The notes under the pieces were generated by a model. It saw nothing but the letters and a program-made list of their open reading frames with translations. It was not told where the DNA came from and did no database searches. From the NCBI RefSeq assembly GCF_023721715.1, contig NZ_JAMDLG010000001.1, forward strand, positions 1,651,784-1,715,783: a stretch of DNA of 64,000 nucleotides, read 5' to 3'. This document shows positions 33,532 through 42,183 of the stretch, in pieces. Source of the stretch: Parasegetibacter sp. NRK P23. Lineage in GTDB: Bacteria > Bacteroidota > Bacteroidia > Chitinophagales > Chitinophagaceae. The translations under genes were made by a program, and so were the position numbers. How positions within the stretch are numbered: position 1 is the first letter of the stretch; every line of letters begins with the position of its first letter.

Positions 33532-35091
33532 TTAGCGGTATTCCCCGAAAACTTCTCTTAACACGCCCGCTATTTCGCCCAGGGTGCAATGCGCCTCTAC
33601 GGCATCGATAACGAGCGGCATCAGGTTGTTGCCGTTGGTGGCGGCGGAACGTATCGCATCAAGGCAGTCAGAAGCTGTTTGGTTGTCTCTTTTCTCCTTT
33701 AACAGGGTTATTCTTTCCGATTGAACGGTTCTGATCGTTTCATCGATCTTCATCACGGGGATGGCGGCTTCATCTTCTACACGGAACTTGTTCATGCCCA
33801 CAATCACCTGCTCGCCGCTTTCAATTCTTTTCTGGTATTCGTAAGCGCTGGCAGCTATTTCCTGTTGCATGAACCCATCTTCGATGGCTTTCACACTTCC
33901 GCCCATTTCATCAATGGTGGCCATCAGTTCCAGCGCCTTTTGTTCAATCGCGGCAGTCATGGCTTCCACATAATAACTACCCGCCAGCGGATCGGCGGTA
34001 TCGGCGGCCCCGCTTTCGTACGCAACGATCTGCTGGGTGCGGAGCGCGATGCGCGCCGCTTCTTCGGTGGGCAGACTCAACGCTTCATCATATCCGTTCG
34101 TATGTAAACTTTGAGTTCCGCCCAATACGGCCGCAAGCGTTTGAATGGTGACCCTGCTGATGTTGTTCAGGGGCTGCTGCGCCGTGAGCGTACTTCCGCC
34201 GGTTTGTGTATGGAAACGCAGCATCATGGCCTTTTCGTCGGTAGCGCCCAACGATTTCATCATATTGGCCCAGATCTTCCTGGCGGCCCTGAATTTGGCC
34301 ACTTCTTCCAGCATATTGTTGTGCGCGTTGAAAAAGAACGAAAGTCTTTTCCCGAAAACATTGATGTCAAGTCCTTTTTCAAGCGCCGATTGCACGTAGG
34401 CCTTACCGTTACTTAAGGTGAAAGCGATCTCCTGTACTGCCGTACTGCCTGCTTCCCGGATATGATATCCTGAAATGGAAATAGTGTTCCATTTCGGCAG
34501 TTCCTTACTGCACCATTCAAAAATATCGGTGATGATGCGCATGGACGGGCGTGGAGGGTAGATGTAAGTTCCTCTCGCAGCGTATTCTTTCAGGATATCG
34601 TTCTGTATCGTGCCGGTGAGTTTGGAAAGATCTGCGCCCTGCTTCTTGGCCAGCGCCACATACATGGCCAGCAGGATAAAGCCCGTGGCGTTGATGGTCA
34701 TGGAAGTGGAAACGTCTTCCAATTTAATGTTGTGAAACAACCGCTCCATATCTTCCAGCGAATCGATGGCCACACCTACTTTCCCCACTTCTCCTTCCGA
34801 AAGCGGGTGATCGCTGTCGTAACCGATTTGTGTTGGCAGGTCGAACGCCACGCTCAGGCCCATTACACCTTGTGAAAGCAGGTAGTGGTACCGTTTGTTG
34901 CTTTCTTCCGCGGTTGAAAAGCCGGCGTATTGCCGCATGGTCCAGAGGCGCCCACGGTACATATCGGGTTGGATGCCCCTGGTGTATGGGAACTCGCCGG
35001 GAGAAGGGGCAGCCGTGGCAGGCAGATCATTGGGGGTATAAATGGTTCTTACCTCGATCCCTGAAGAGGTTTCAAGTGGCTTATTTTTCAT
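33532..35091 (-). CDS. acyl-CoA mutase large subunit (methylmalonyl-CoA mutase family)
   Basis: A 519-residue substrate-binding TIM barrel of the B12-dependent acyl-CoA mutases. [20 protein letters not shown] followed by QYAGF, the [14 protein letters not shown] segment and [13 protein letters not shown] are family hallmarks. It ends after the barrel without the C-terminal cobalamin-binding DxHxxG domain. It must therefore pair with a separate small subunit, as in archaeal-type methylmalonyl-CoA and isobutyryl-CoA mutases. No such subunit is in the window. Which acyl-CoA is used cannot be told safely. It lies 25 nt after the DUF7935-like gene and probably shares its promoter (35671-35678). 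Confidence 0.9.
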   Translation of the reverse strand: MKNKPLETSSGIEVRTIYTPNDLPATAAPSPGEFPYTRGIQPDMYRGRLWTMRQYAGFSTAEESNKRYHYLLSQGVMGLSVAFDLPTQIGYDSDHPLSEGEVGKVGVAIDSLEDMERLFHNIKLEDVSTSMTINATGFILLAMYVALAKKQGADLSKLTGTIQNDILKEYAARGTYIYPPRPSMRIITDIFEWCSKELPKWNTISISGYHIREAGSTAVQEIAFTLSNGKAYVQSALEKGLDINVFGKRLSFFFNAHNNMLEEVAKFRAARKIWANMMKSLGATDEKAMMLRFHTQTGGSTLTAQQPLNNISRVTIQTLAAVLGGTQSLHTNGYDEALSLPTEEAARIALRTQQIVAYESGAADTADPLAGSYYVEAMTAAIEQKALELMATIDEMGGSVKAIEDGFMQQEIAASAYEYQKRIESGEQVIVGMNKFRVEDEAAIPVMKIDETIRTVQSERITLLKEKRDNQTASDCLDAIRSAATNGNNLMPLVIDAVEAHCTLGEIAGVLREVFGEYR

Positions 35092-35116
35092 TTGGCAGGC
35101 AGTTTAGGTAAATAGA

Positions 35117-35650
35117 TTACATCAGTTTCTTGGCTTCGAAACTGAGTGCTTCGGCAACAACATTGTGCAGGGACGCGCCAGGCGTATTCGCCAGCAGTTC
35201 CAGCAAATGGCGGTTGAGTTCCTGTGCGGAAGCCTCTGGCGGCATAAAGCCCGCCACTTTGTTGATGATCATGATGTTCTGCTCTTTAAAACTGGAGAGC
35301 GCATGCCATGCTTCAGGACTCACATAAATCTGCTGGGTAATGTTATGGTCGTACTCCTGGCGAATGGTATGTACAAGTATCTGCTGCATTTCAGCCGCCG
35401 AAATATCGGCTCTGCCCACACGTTGAATCAGGTTCGGAAGCGCAATACGTTCCGCCAGTAAAATCAATCTTTCATAAGCCTGAAGGCGGAGCGGGAGTAC
35501 CTGGTAAGGTTCCTGTTGCGGAGCCGGGGGCTGTGCCGCTTTTCTGCGTTCTTTCCAGAAAAGATAAGCGAGTATTCCACTGAGAAGGGCCGCCACAGCA
35601 ACCGCCCAAAGCATGGCCTGATCTGAGATATACAGCAATGTAACTGTCAT
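35117..35650 (-). CDS. membrane-anchored protein of unknown function (DUF7935-like)
   Basis: A 177-residue protein with one N-terminal membrane helix (AMLWAVAVAALLSGILAYLFW). A basic, proline-rich linker and a cytoplasmic helical domain of about 125 residues follow (LPLRLQAYERLILLAERIALPNLIQRV). I believe this is the Bacteroidota family now called DUF7935, but the name is from memory. The start at ATG 35650 is set by the promoter box at 35671-35678. It is upstream of, and probably co-transcribed with, the mutase large subunit. A functional link is unproven. Confidence 0.65.
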   Translation of the reverse strand: MTVTLLYISDQAMLWAVAVAALLSGILAYLFWKERRKAAQPPAPQQEPYQVLPLRLQAYERLILLAERIALPNLIQRVGRADISAAEMQQILVHTIRQEYDHNITQQIYVSPEAWHALSSFKEQNIMIINKVAGFMPPEASAQELNRHLLELLANTPGASLHNVVAEALSFEAKKLM

Positions 35651-35670
35651 GTTAATGTCCGTTCTTTTTT

Positions 35671-35678
35671 CAAAAATA
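35671..35678 (-). promoter_or_regulatory. promoter box TATTTTTG of the DUF7935-mutase unit
   Basis: Read on the minus strand, a perfect TAnnTTTG box 20 nt before ATG 35650. It is back to back with the iscA-type promoter at 35709-35716. Confidence 0.55.
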
Positions 35679-35708
35679 AGGGAAAGTAAGCACGCTTTAT
35701 TTTTGTTG

Positions 35709-35716
35709 TATATTTG
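35709..35716 (+). promoter_or_regulatory. promoter box TATATTTG of the A-type Fe-S gene
   Basis: Perfect TAnnTTTG box 17 nt before ATG 35734. It is embedded in an inverted repeat (35710-35729). Confidence 0.6.
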
Positions 35717-35729
35717 TACAAACAAATAT
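35710..35729. promoter_or_regulatory. candidate operator, ATATTTGT-N4-ACAAATAT
   Basis: Perfect 8-bp arms with a 4-nt centre cover the promoter box and the expected transcription start of the Fe-S carrier gene. A bound regulator would block RNA polymerase. The regulator is unknown, and an iron or Fe-S sensor would fit the gene's role. Confidence 0.45.
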
Positions 35730-35733
35730 CAGA

Positions 35734-36078
35734 ATGGAAACGATGGTATCAATACCCATAAGCCTTACGGCCAATGCGGTGGAAGAAATAAAAAGACTGA
35801 TGAACGAACCTGGATTTGACGCTTCACAGCAATTGAGGATCGGTGTAAAAGGAGGTGGTTGTTCGGGCATGACCTATGTACTCGGCTTCGACCAATCCAT
35901 GGATGGTGATGAAAGTTTCGAAATAGAAGGCATCCCGTGCATCATGAACAAATCGCACCAGATGTACCTTTTCGGTATGCAGGTGGATTGGCAGGATGGC
36001 CTGAACGCCAGAGGGTTCACGTTTACCAACCCCAATGCGAGCAAAACCTGTGGTTGCGGAACATCATTCTCCGTTTAG
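35734..36078 (+). CDS. A-type iron-sulfur carrier (HesB/IscA/ErpA family)
   Basis: A 114-residue protein that carries Fe-S clusters or iron to target enzymes. The three conserved cysteines are in GGGCSGMTY (residue 46) and the C-terminal CGCGTSFSV. NPNASKTCGCG is the family end. SVERI-type specificity between IscA, SufA and ErpA cannot be told. It stands apart from any suf or isc operon. The promoter overlaps a 20-bp inverted repeat. The last bases overlap the stop of the convergent response-regulator gene. Confidence 0.94.
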   Translation: METMVSIPISLTANAVEEIKRLMNEPGFDASQQLRIGVKGGGCSGMTYVLGFDQSMDGDESFEIEGIPCIMNKSHQMYLFGMQVDWQDGLNARGFTFTNPNASKTCGCGTSFSV

Positions 36079-36779
36079 CCACTCACGTTGAAGCGGTAAC
36101 CTATCCCGTGAATGGTCTCCAGTTGAAGGGTGTTATCGGGTTTGATGTGTTTCCGGAGTTTGGTCACGAAAACATCCATACTTCTGCCCAGGAAATAATC
36201 ATCTTTTCCCCAAACGTTCAGCAATACTTCTTCCCGTTTAAGGATCACATTTTTATTTTCACAAAAGAAGCGGAGCAATTCTGCTTCTTTTTGTGTTAAA
36301 GAACTGGACTGTTCGCCGTTGTATATTTTGAGTTCGTTAAACTTGAAAAGGAGGGAACCAATCTGGTATTCCACCACGTTGGAACTCTGTATTTTCTTAC
36401 TGCGGCGCAGAAACACTTCCATACGCAGCAACAGTTCCTTCATGCTGAAAGGCTTGGTAATATAATCATCCGCGCCGGTCTCGAAACCTTTGATGCGGTC
36501 TTCTTCCATGGATCGGGAAGTGAGAAAGAGGATGGGGATCACGTCCGACTGCTGCCTGATCCTCGATGCCACACTGAACCCATCTCGCGCGGGCATCATG
36601 ATATCCAGCAACACGATATCATGCAGGTTCTTGTCAAAACTTTCAATAGCTGTTTGTCCATCGGTGCACAGGGCCACTTCATACCCTCTTTCTTCCAGGT
36701 TATCTTTGATCACAAAACCGAGGGCTGTATCATCTTCGGCAAGCAGGACTTTGATCTTTTTTTCGCCGCTCAAAGGCAT
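36075..36779 (-). CDS. OmpR-family response regulator
   Basis: A 234-residue DNA-binding response regulator. The receiver domain (about residues 8-125) has the acidic pair in LLAEDDTALG, the phospho-acceptor Asp in IVLLDIMMPARDG, Thr/Ser in LFLTSR and the conserved Lys in ITKPFSM. The C-terminal winged helix (about 135-232) shows LTQKEAELLRFFCENKN and the recognition region RSMDVFVTKLRKHI, ending HGIGYRFNVSG. ATG 36779 is used, since the longer frame reaches into the kinase gene. It follows the kinase gene by 10 nt. Candidate binding sites are the two dyads at 37773-37834. Confidence 0.94.
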   Translation of the reverse strand: MPLSGEKKIKVLLAEDDTALGFVIKDNLEERGYEVALCTDGQTAIESFDKNLHDIVLLDIMMPARDGFSVASRIRQQSDVIPILFLTSRSMEEDRIKGFETGADDYITKPFSMKELLLRMEVFLRRSKKIQSSNVVEYQIGSLLFKFNELKIYNGEQSSSLTQKEAELLRFFCENKNVILKREEVLLNVWGKDDYFLGRSMDVFVTKLRKHIKPDNTLQLETIHGIGYRFNVSG

Positions 36780-36789
36780 AGGTTTGAAT

Positions 36790-37710
36790 TTATTGTGGAA
36801 GATACACAATAAATTCACTGCCTTTACCATCTTCGGAACGAAGTTCAATTTTTCCTTTGTGCCGGTCCACTATTTTCTTTACGAAATAGAGGCCCAGGCC
36901 GAAGCCTTTTACATTGTGGATATTGCCCGTGGGCACCCTGTAGAACTTCTGGAACACCCGTTCCTGGTGGGCTTTGTCCAGTCCCGGGCCATTGTCCCGG
37001 CAACTGATGGCGCTCATGTTTTTTTTCCTGAAAGTGGACAATATTATTTGGGGATGGGCGGAATATTTCAGGGCGTTTTCCAATAAATCTATCACCACCA
37101 TCTGTAGTTGTTGTTCATCCGCCTCCACTATACTACAGGCCGGATCAATACTGAAACGGATGTCCGCATTCTTCTTATGAATAAGTGGTTCGAGCAGCGA
37201 TACGGCGTGTTCAAATATGGACCGAACCACTACTTGTTTTTTTTCCGGCGCCATCAACCGTTGATCGGTAAGCGAAATTTTTAATAATTTATCTACCTGT
37301 CCCTGCAAGTGATCCGTTTGCTGCTGTATGATGGAACCGTATTTTTTAAGCTTTTCCGGTTGTTTCAGGATCTGCTCGTCGGTAAGCACATCACTTGCGA
37401 TTTTCATTACCGCCAAAGGGGTTTTGAATTCGTGCGTAATGTTGTTGACGAAATCTTTCTGCAAAACATCCATCGATCTTCTACGGGAGAAACAATAAAA
37501 ACAGGCCGCTATGGCCACCAGCGCAAGTAAGACTAACGCGGCGCTCCATATTGAGAAACTGACCTGTTCTCCGGGATAGCCTTCCGGAACTTTTTCAGCA
37601 TTACTAATGAAAAGGTACAATTTTCCCAGCCAGAACACCTGGCACACCAGCGCCACCAGAACCAGTGAGCCGGTTACCAGTAAAATATACCTGAGGGAGG
37701 ATGCCCGCAT
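36790..37710 (-). CDS. sensor histidine kinase with a minimal sensor loop
   Basis: A 306-residue HisKA/HATPase kinase and partner of the adjacent regulator. Two membrane helices (about 8-27 and 53-71) enclose an outside loop of only about 25 residues (KLYLFISNAEKVPEGYPGEQ), too small for a folded ligand domain. The phospho-acceptor is in NITHEFKTPLAVMK. The ATP site shows LLENALKYS (N box), DNGPGLD (G1) and GFGLGLYFVKKIVDRH (G2). The short loop suggests sensing within the membrane or through another protein. ATG 37710 is used instead of TTG 37719. Confidence 0.93.
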   Translation of the reverse strand: MRASSLRYILLVTGSLVLVALVCQVFWLGKLYLFISNAEKVPEGYPGEQVSFSIWSAALVLLALVAIAACFYCFSRRRSMDVLQKDFVNNITHEFKTPLAVMKIASDVLTDEQILKQPEKLKKYGSIIQQQTDHLQGQVDKLLKISLTDQRLMAPEKKQVVVRSIFEHAVSLLEPLIHKKNADIRFSIDPACSIVEADEQQLQMVVIDLLENALKYSAHPQIILSTFRKKNMSAISCRDNGPGLDKAHQERVFQKFYRVPTGNIHNVKGFGLGLYFVKKIVDRHKGKIELRSEDGKGSEFIVYLPQ

Positions 37711-37772
37711 GGAACGCAAATTGATAATCCGGTAAATTTCCGAACCTCAATTGGATTATGGTACTTGATCCT

Positions 37773-37834
37773 GGTTAATCAGATGTTAACCGGTACTTCT
37801 CCCTGAAAATGATTTGGTTAACGCCCCGTTAACC
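37773..37834. promoter_or_regulatory. paired operator-like dyads upstream of the two-component genes
   Basis: GGTTAAT-CAGAT-GTTAACC (37773-37791) and GGTTAAC-GCCCC-GTTAACC (37816-37834) have the same 7-5-7 layout, and their centres are 43 bp apart (about four helical turns). They lie 63-124 bp upstream of the kinase ATG. This is a good candidate for autoregulation by the OmpR-type regulator. The regulator assignment is inference. Confidence 0.55.
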
Positions 37835-37877
37835 ACTAATATTTTTTTCTAAATATTTAATATGTTTTCTATCTTTA

Positions 37878-37984
37878 CTGAGCAATATCACAAAACATTA
37901 ACAAATCAAAGTCATTATAAACTAGCTAGTAAGGTTTAGCAAGGGTTAACTTGGCGCTGCTTGTCTAAGCAGCGCATTTTTTTT
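37878..37984 (+). ncRNA. candidate small RNA of about 100 nt
   Basis: A strong plus-strand terminator at 37954-37984 has no plus-strand gene before it for 1.9 kb. A near-match promoter box TATCTTTA lies at 37870-37877 (last base A, not G). Together they would give a transcript of roughly 100 nt from about 37884. No long open frame lies inside, and no known RNA family is recognised. The alternative is termination of an antisense readthrough from the Fe-S gene. Confidence 0.4.
37954..37984 (+). terminator. orphan intrinsic terminator, plus strand
   Basis: Perfect 9-bp arms GCGCTGCTT (37954-37962) and AAGCAGCGC (37967-37975), loop GTCT, then one A and eight T. The minus strand has no T-run after the hairpin, so it is directional. 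Confidence 0.85.
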
Positions 37985-38058
37985 GCCGCAACCTTAGCAT
38001 TACAGCTTTTCCTGATCAGAAATATTTTCCCGTAAATAATTGGTCTTCTTTAAAAGCA

Positions 38059-38089
38059 TAAAAAAAGTCCCGCGTTTTGCGGGACTTTT
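38059..38089 (-). terminator. intrinsic terminator of secDF
   Basis: Perfect 11-bp arms (38063-38073 and 38079-38089; AAAAGTCCCGC/GCGGGACTTTT) with a 5-nt loop. The minus strand ends in a run of T. It lies about 20 nt after the secDF stop. Confidence 0.9.
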
Positions 38090-38110
38090 CATTATCTGTA
38101 TTAAATCGGA

Positions 38111-41100
38111 TTAAGCTTTGGCCGCTTCATTTTCCGCGGGGGCGTTGGCAGCTGCGTCCAGCTTCTTACTCTTACCGAGATCAAGCAGGACAGGGGCGGC
38201 AACGAATACGGAAGAGTACACACCGGTGAACACACCGATCAGCATCGCGAACGCGAAACCTTTGGTTACTTCACCACCTACCAGGAACAGGATCAGAATG
38301 GTGAGGAACACGGTGAGTGAAGTGATGATGGTACGGCTCAGTGTTTCGTTGATGGAACGGTTGATGATGGCACTGTAAGAAGCACCTTTCATCAGGCCGC
38401 TGTTTTCGCGGATCCTGTCGAACACCACCACGGTATCGTTCATTGAGAAACCGATCACCGTAAGGATGGCCGCGATGAAGTGTTGGTCAACTTCCAGCGG
38501 GAAGGGCACTACATCTTTCAGGAAAGAGAAGATGATCACCACAACCAGTACGTCGTGCAGCAAGGCTACAATGGTACCGGCGGCGAATCTCCAGTCACGG
38601 AAACGAAGCACGATATAGATGCTGATCAGTACGAGCGACCAGAAGGTGGCCCATTTAGCACCGGCTTTCAAGTCATCGGATATCGTGGGCAACACTGTTT
38701 TGCTGCCTTGTTTGTAGGTTGTGGAGAATTGCTCATAAGTTGTTCCTTCAGGCAGGAAGGATTTTACGCCTTCATACACTTTGGTTTGAACCACGGAATC
38801 AACGGATGCACCGGTTTCGGAGATCATGTAAGCTGTTGTGATCTCCAGTTGGTTAGCGCCGCCCACTGTTTTCAGAATAGGCGCTTCGGTGAGTGTTTTC
38901 TCGAGTGCGTCACGAACCTGCTCCACTTTCACGGCCTGCGGGAAGCGCACAGTGTAACTGCGTCCTCCGGCGAACTCAACACCGTAGTCGAATCCGTGGA
39001 AGAAGGAAGCGATTCCCAATGCGATTACAACAAAGAACACCACGTAAGCGGCTTTACGCATACCGGTGAAGTTGTAGTTCGCATTCTTCAGTAGGTTGCT
39101 GGCCAGTTTGGTGAAATATTTAAAGTGACGGTCCTTCTTGGTCCAAACATCTGTGATCAGCCTTGAAACAAGGATACCGCAGAACAGGGAGAGCAGGATA
39201 CCGAGTATTTGTGTGGTCGCGAATCCGAGTACGGGACCCAAACCAAAGTAGAAGAGGATGATTGCGGTAAGGAGTGTGGTGATGTGACCATCCAGCACCG
39301 GAGCCATAGACCTTCTGTAACCATCGGCAACGGCCAGTTGATAGGTCTTCCCTCTGCCCAGTTCTTCCTTTATACGTTCAAAGATCAGTACGTTAGTGTC
39401 CACCGCCATACCAATGGTAAGTACCAGACCGGCGATACCAGGCGCGGTTAATGTTGCGCCGAGTGCGCTCAGGATACCAACGGTAAAGAGCAGGTTCAGG
39501 ATCAAGGCGATATTCGCTACCCATCCGGCGGTGTTGAAGTACACCAGCATCAGGATGAAGATTACAGCGAAAGAGAGGATGAATGCGAGGGAACCACCTT
39601 CAATCGCTTCCTGACCAAGTGTTGGTCCTACTTGCTGCTCCTGCACGATCTTGGCAGGTGTAGGCAATTTACCCGCTTTGAGGATATTCGCGAGATCCTG
39701 CGCATCTTCAATGGTATAACTTCCGGAGATACGGGAACTTCCGTTGGGAATTGGTTCGTTCACATTAGGAGCGGAATAAACGAGGTCGTCCAGTACGATG
39801 GCGATCGCACGGCCAACGTTCTTTTCGGTCATCTGCGCCCATATTTTGGCACCTGCCTTATCCATTACCATGTTTACGTTCACCTGGTTGGTGATGGGGT
39901 CGAAATCCTGTCCCGCATCAATGATGCGCTCACCTTCCAGGCGGGCACTAGCCGTACCGGGAAGGGTCTTTATAGCGTAAAGGGGCACAAAATTCTGTGC
40001 TTTACCATTCTTGTCTTTTTCGGCTATGCCAAAGAGGAAACGTACATTCTGAGGGAACTTACTCAGGAAAACGGGGTTGTCCAAGTAAGCGCGCAATGCG
40101 AAAGTGTCGGCAACGGCAACATAACCCAGGGCTGGGGAGAATTCAGGTCTTCCGTCCTGGTTCTGGTCAGAAGGAGGAATGAATTGCACCATGGAGAGCA
40201 GGGGGTGCTCGGCACGTTGTTGTTCCATGGAAAGCGCTGCGCTGTCTTTCGCGGCGGCTGCGCCCGTATCTTTTCCTTTATTTCCGGCCAGCATTTCGGA
40301 GAGGTTCTCACTCGCCGCTTTCGTGGTGTCGGTTGAAGTAGTTGCTGCTGCCGTAGTATCGTCGGAGGTAGCAGTAGCTGCTGCGCCTCCTTTCAGGTAA
40401 GCGACCAGTGCTTTTTCGCCTTCTGAAAGTGAGTTGTCGAGTTCCTGGATGTTGTAAAGCTCCCAGAACTGGAGGTTGGCGGAAGACTGCAGGTATTTAC
40501 GAACACGTTCAGCATCGTTCACTCCGGCGAGTTCAACGGTGATGATACCTTTGGCTTCATCCAGGTTCACGTTGGGCTGGGCCACACCGAATTTATCGAT
40601 ACGTGTCTGCAATACGCGGTAAGTACGTTTTACGGCTTCAGTAGCTTCTTTCCTTACTTCGCGCAGCACTTCCTCATCGGAAGAACCGATCTTGATGTTT
40701 TTGTTGTTGGCGTTGGCGAACAGGGAAGCGAGCCTTGCACCGGGGGCCGCTTTTTTATATTCATCAGCGAAAAGCGTGATGTAATCAGCATCGCTGGTAG
40801 ACTTACGTTTGGTCGCGTTCTCCAGTGCTTTCAGGAAGTTGGGGTCCTTGGAGTTGTTGGCCATGGAGCGGATCAATCCTTCCAGTTCCACTTCCATTGT
40901 AACGTTCATACCACCCTGGAGGTCAAGTCCCAGGTTCAGTTCACTTTCCTTGGCTTTCTGGTAGCTGATGGCGCCGCCAATACCATAGGTGAGGGTCTGG
41001 TCCTTGGTGCTGTCGAGCAATCTTGCGAGCCGTGCTTCATAGAGCTGATCCAATGTATCCTTGTAAAGCGCTTGGAGGTCTTTGTTTCCGGGATATTTTT

Positions 41101-41251
41101 GTTCAGGGGTCGGGAGCGAGGAAATGGCTTTTCGTGCCTTCTCTTCCATCTTACTTTCATGGCTGTTCACAAACCAGGTAAAAGAAAGCTGGTATAAAGA
41201 AATCACGATCAGTGCAATCGTAAAAAACCTTACCAATCCTTTCAGTTGCAT
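38111..41251 (-). CDS. secDF: SecD-SecF fusion, protein translocase subunit SecDF
   Basis: Uses the proton-motive force to pull exported proteins through SecYEG. The 1046-residue protein is SecD (about residues 1-720) fused to SecF (about 730-1025). Signatures are LGLDLQGGMNVTMEVE and the membrane region GIAGLVLTIGMAVDTNVLIF for SecD. SecF shows FAGGRSYTVRFPQ and the ILTVIGFSMNDTVVVFDRIR motif. An Ala/Thr/Asp-rich insert of about 90 residues (near 285-375) lies in the periplasmic part and looks disordered. The fused form is normal in Bacteroidota. A single promoter box upstream and a terminator downstream make it monocistronic. Confidence 0.97.
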   Translation of the reverse strand: MQLKGLVRFFTIALIVISLYQLSFTWFVNSHESKMEEKARKAISSLPTPEQKYPGNKDLQALYKDTLDQLYEARLARLLDSTKDQTLTYGIGGAISYQKAKESELNLGLDLQGGMNVTMEVELEGLIRSMANNSKDPNFLKALENATKRKSTSDADYITLFADEYKKAAPGARLASLFANANNKNIKIGSSDEEVLREVRKEATEAVKRTYRVLQTRIDKFGVAQPNVNLDEAKGIITVELAGVNDAERVRKYLQSSANLQFWELYNIQELDNSLSEGEKALVAYLKGGAAATATSDDTTAAATTSTDTTKAASENLSEMLAGNKGKDTGAAAAKDSAALSMEQQRAEHPLLSMVQFIPPSDQNQDGRPEFSPALGYVAVADTFALRAYLDNPVFLSKFPQNVRFLFGIAEKDKNGKAQNFVPLYAIKTLPGTASARLEGERIIDAGQDFDPITNQVNVNMVMDKAGAKIWAQMTEKNVGRAIAIVLDDLVYSAPNVNEPIPNGSSRISGSYTIEDAQDLANILKAGKLPTPAKIVQEQQVGPTLGQEAIEGGSLAFILSFAVIFILMLVYFNTAGWVANIALILNLLFTVGILSALGATLTAPGIAGLVLTIGMAVDTNVLIFERIKEELGRGKTYQLAVADGYRRSMAPVLDGHITTLLTAIILFYFGLGPVLGFATTQILGILLSLFCGILVSRLITDVWTKKDRHFKYFTKLASNLLKNANYNFTGMRKAAYVVFFVVIALGIASFFHGFDYGVEFAGGRSYTVRFPQAVKVEQVRDALEKTLTEAPILKTVGGANQLEITTAYMISETGASVDSVVQTKVYEGVKSFLPEGTTYEQFSTTYKQGSKTVLPTISDDLKAGAKWATFWSLVLISIYIVLRFRDWRFAAGTIVALLHDVLVVVIIFSFLKDVVPFPLEVDQHFIAAILTVIGFSMNDTVVVFDRIRENSGLMKGASYSAIINRSINETLSRTIITSLTVFLTILILFLVGGEVTKGFAFAMLIGVFTGVYSSVFVAAPVLLDLGKSKKLDAAANAPAENEAAKA

Positions 41252-41286
41252 ACGTATTAGTGTTTACTTTTATTTTTCAAAGATGG

Positions 41287-41294
41287 CAAAGATA
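41287..41294 (-). promoter_or_regulatory. promoter box TATCTTTG of secDF
   Basis: Read on the minus strand, a perfect TAnnTTTG box 35 nt before the secDF ATG. Confidence 0.6.
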
Positions 41295-41399
41295 GTATTT
41301 ACGGTAAAAAAAAGTACATAGCGCCATATATTGTTAAAAATCATGTCTATATAGTATTTTAACGATGATTTATACGTTGGCAGGCAGTAACTTGCGTGT

Positions 41400-42128
41400 A
41401 TGAAACAAATGTTGCTGCTGTTGGCTTTGTTCAGCCTGGCGCTGGTTTCCTGTGAAAAGGAGGAACTCCTTCCCGGGAAAAGCGCCGGTTTTGTATTTGT
41501 TCACGCTTCGGACACCACGGGAAGCGCGCTGGTTACCTTGAGCGGGGAAGAAGTGGTGCGGTCGGGGCTGAACTATGGAGAAAGCACGGCAACAACGGAT
41601 CAACCCTATATTTTTACAGCTTCAGGCATCAGGAATGTTTTGATTAGTTCTGAAGAAAAGAATGTAGTGGCGCCCTACAATACTTTGCTCTCCGAAAATC
41701 GGCTTTTCAGTTGCTGGTTATACGATACGCTGCAGGCAAACGGAAAAAGATCCCCCAACGTGTTGCAGTTAACGGACCAGTTATTCGCTTTAAACGACAG
41801 CACGCATTTCCGATTCCTTCACCTTGCTACAGGCAAAAACGAAGTGGCGCTGCGTCTGGTTCGTGCAACCACTACCGATACGCTGGTGGTTGGCGGACTG
41901 AAATCACTGCCACTGAACAATGCGAATACTACGTCGTTGGCGACTTTCAGCCATTTTCTGAAAGAGGGTGATTTCAAAGTGGAACTTATCGATAATACCG
42001 GTGCTATTCTGCAAACCCAACCCGGGTTCACTGTGGCAAAAGGTACTTATACCACCTTCTATACTTCCGGCGCTTACAATTCTTCCGCGCCTGTACCATT
42101 TTCTTTGAATTTTATCCAACATAGGTAA
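41400..42128 (+). CDS. lipoprotein, DUF4397-like
   Basis: A 242-residue lipoprotein. The signal peptide MKQMLLLLALFSLALVSC ends in a clear lipobox with Cys18. The mature part is beta-rich and contains FVFVHASDTTGSALVTLSG, then FRFLHLATGKNEVALRLVR. These two similar openings suggest a pair of DUF4397-type Ig-like domains, but the match is loose. Function unknown. GTAACTTG lies just 5 nt before the ATG. If this is a variant promoter box, the mRNA would be leaderless. Confidence 0.6.
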   Translation: MKQMLLLLALFSLALVSCEKEELLPGKSAGFVFVHASDTTGSALVTLSGEEVVRSGLNYGESTATTDQPYIFTASGIRNVLISSEEKNVVAPYNTLLSENRLFSCWLYDTLQANGKRSPNVLQLTDQLFALNDSTHFRFLHLATGKNEVALRLVRATTTDTLVVGGLKSLPLNNANTTSLATFSHFLKEGDFKVELIDNTGAILQTQPGFTVAKGTYTTFYTSGAYNSSAPVPFSLNFIQHR

Positions 42129-42148
42129 CGCATCATTAAAAAATCGGT

Positions 42149-42156
42149 TACCTTTG
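42149..42156 (+). promoter_or_regulatory. promoter box TACCTTTG of aspC
   Basis: Perfect TAnnTTTG box 27 nt before the ATG. A dyad AGGTAAC-N17-GTTACCT (42123-42153) overlaps it. Confidence 0.6.
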
Positions 42157-42183
42157 CTCACTTTTGTCAAGAATCAACTAATT

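Larger units (their letters stand above)
37711..38110. other. 400-bp gap between the kinase gene and secDF
   Basis: No protein gene. It contains two GGTTAAY-N5-GTTAACC dyads (37773-37834), a further GGTTAAC (37944-37950), an orphan plus-strand terminator (37954-37984) with a possible small RNA before it, and the secDF terminator (38059-38089). Bases 37985-38058 show nothing I can interpret. Confidence 0.7.

Noticed and set aside
37740-37985. tRNA or known structural RNA in the kinase-secDF gap
   Set aside because: No cloverleaf, no T-loop motif, and no 6S, tmRNA or SRP RNA signature. Only the small-RNA hypothesis is kept.
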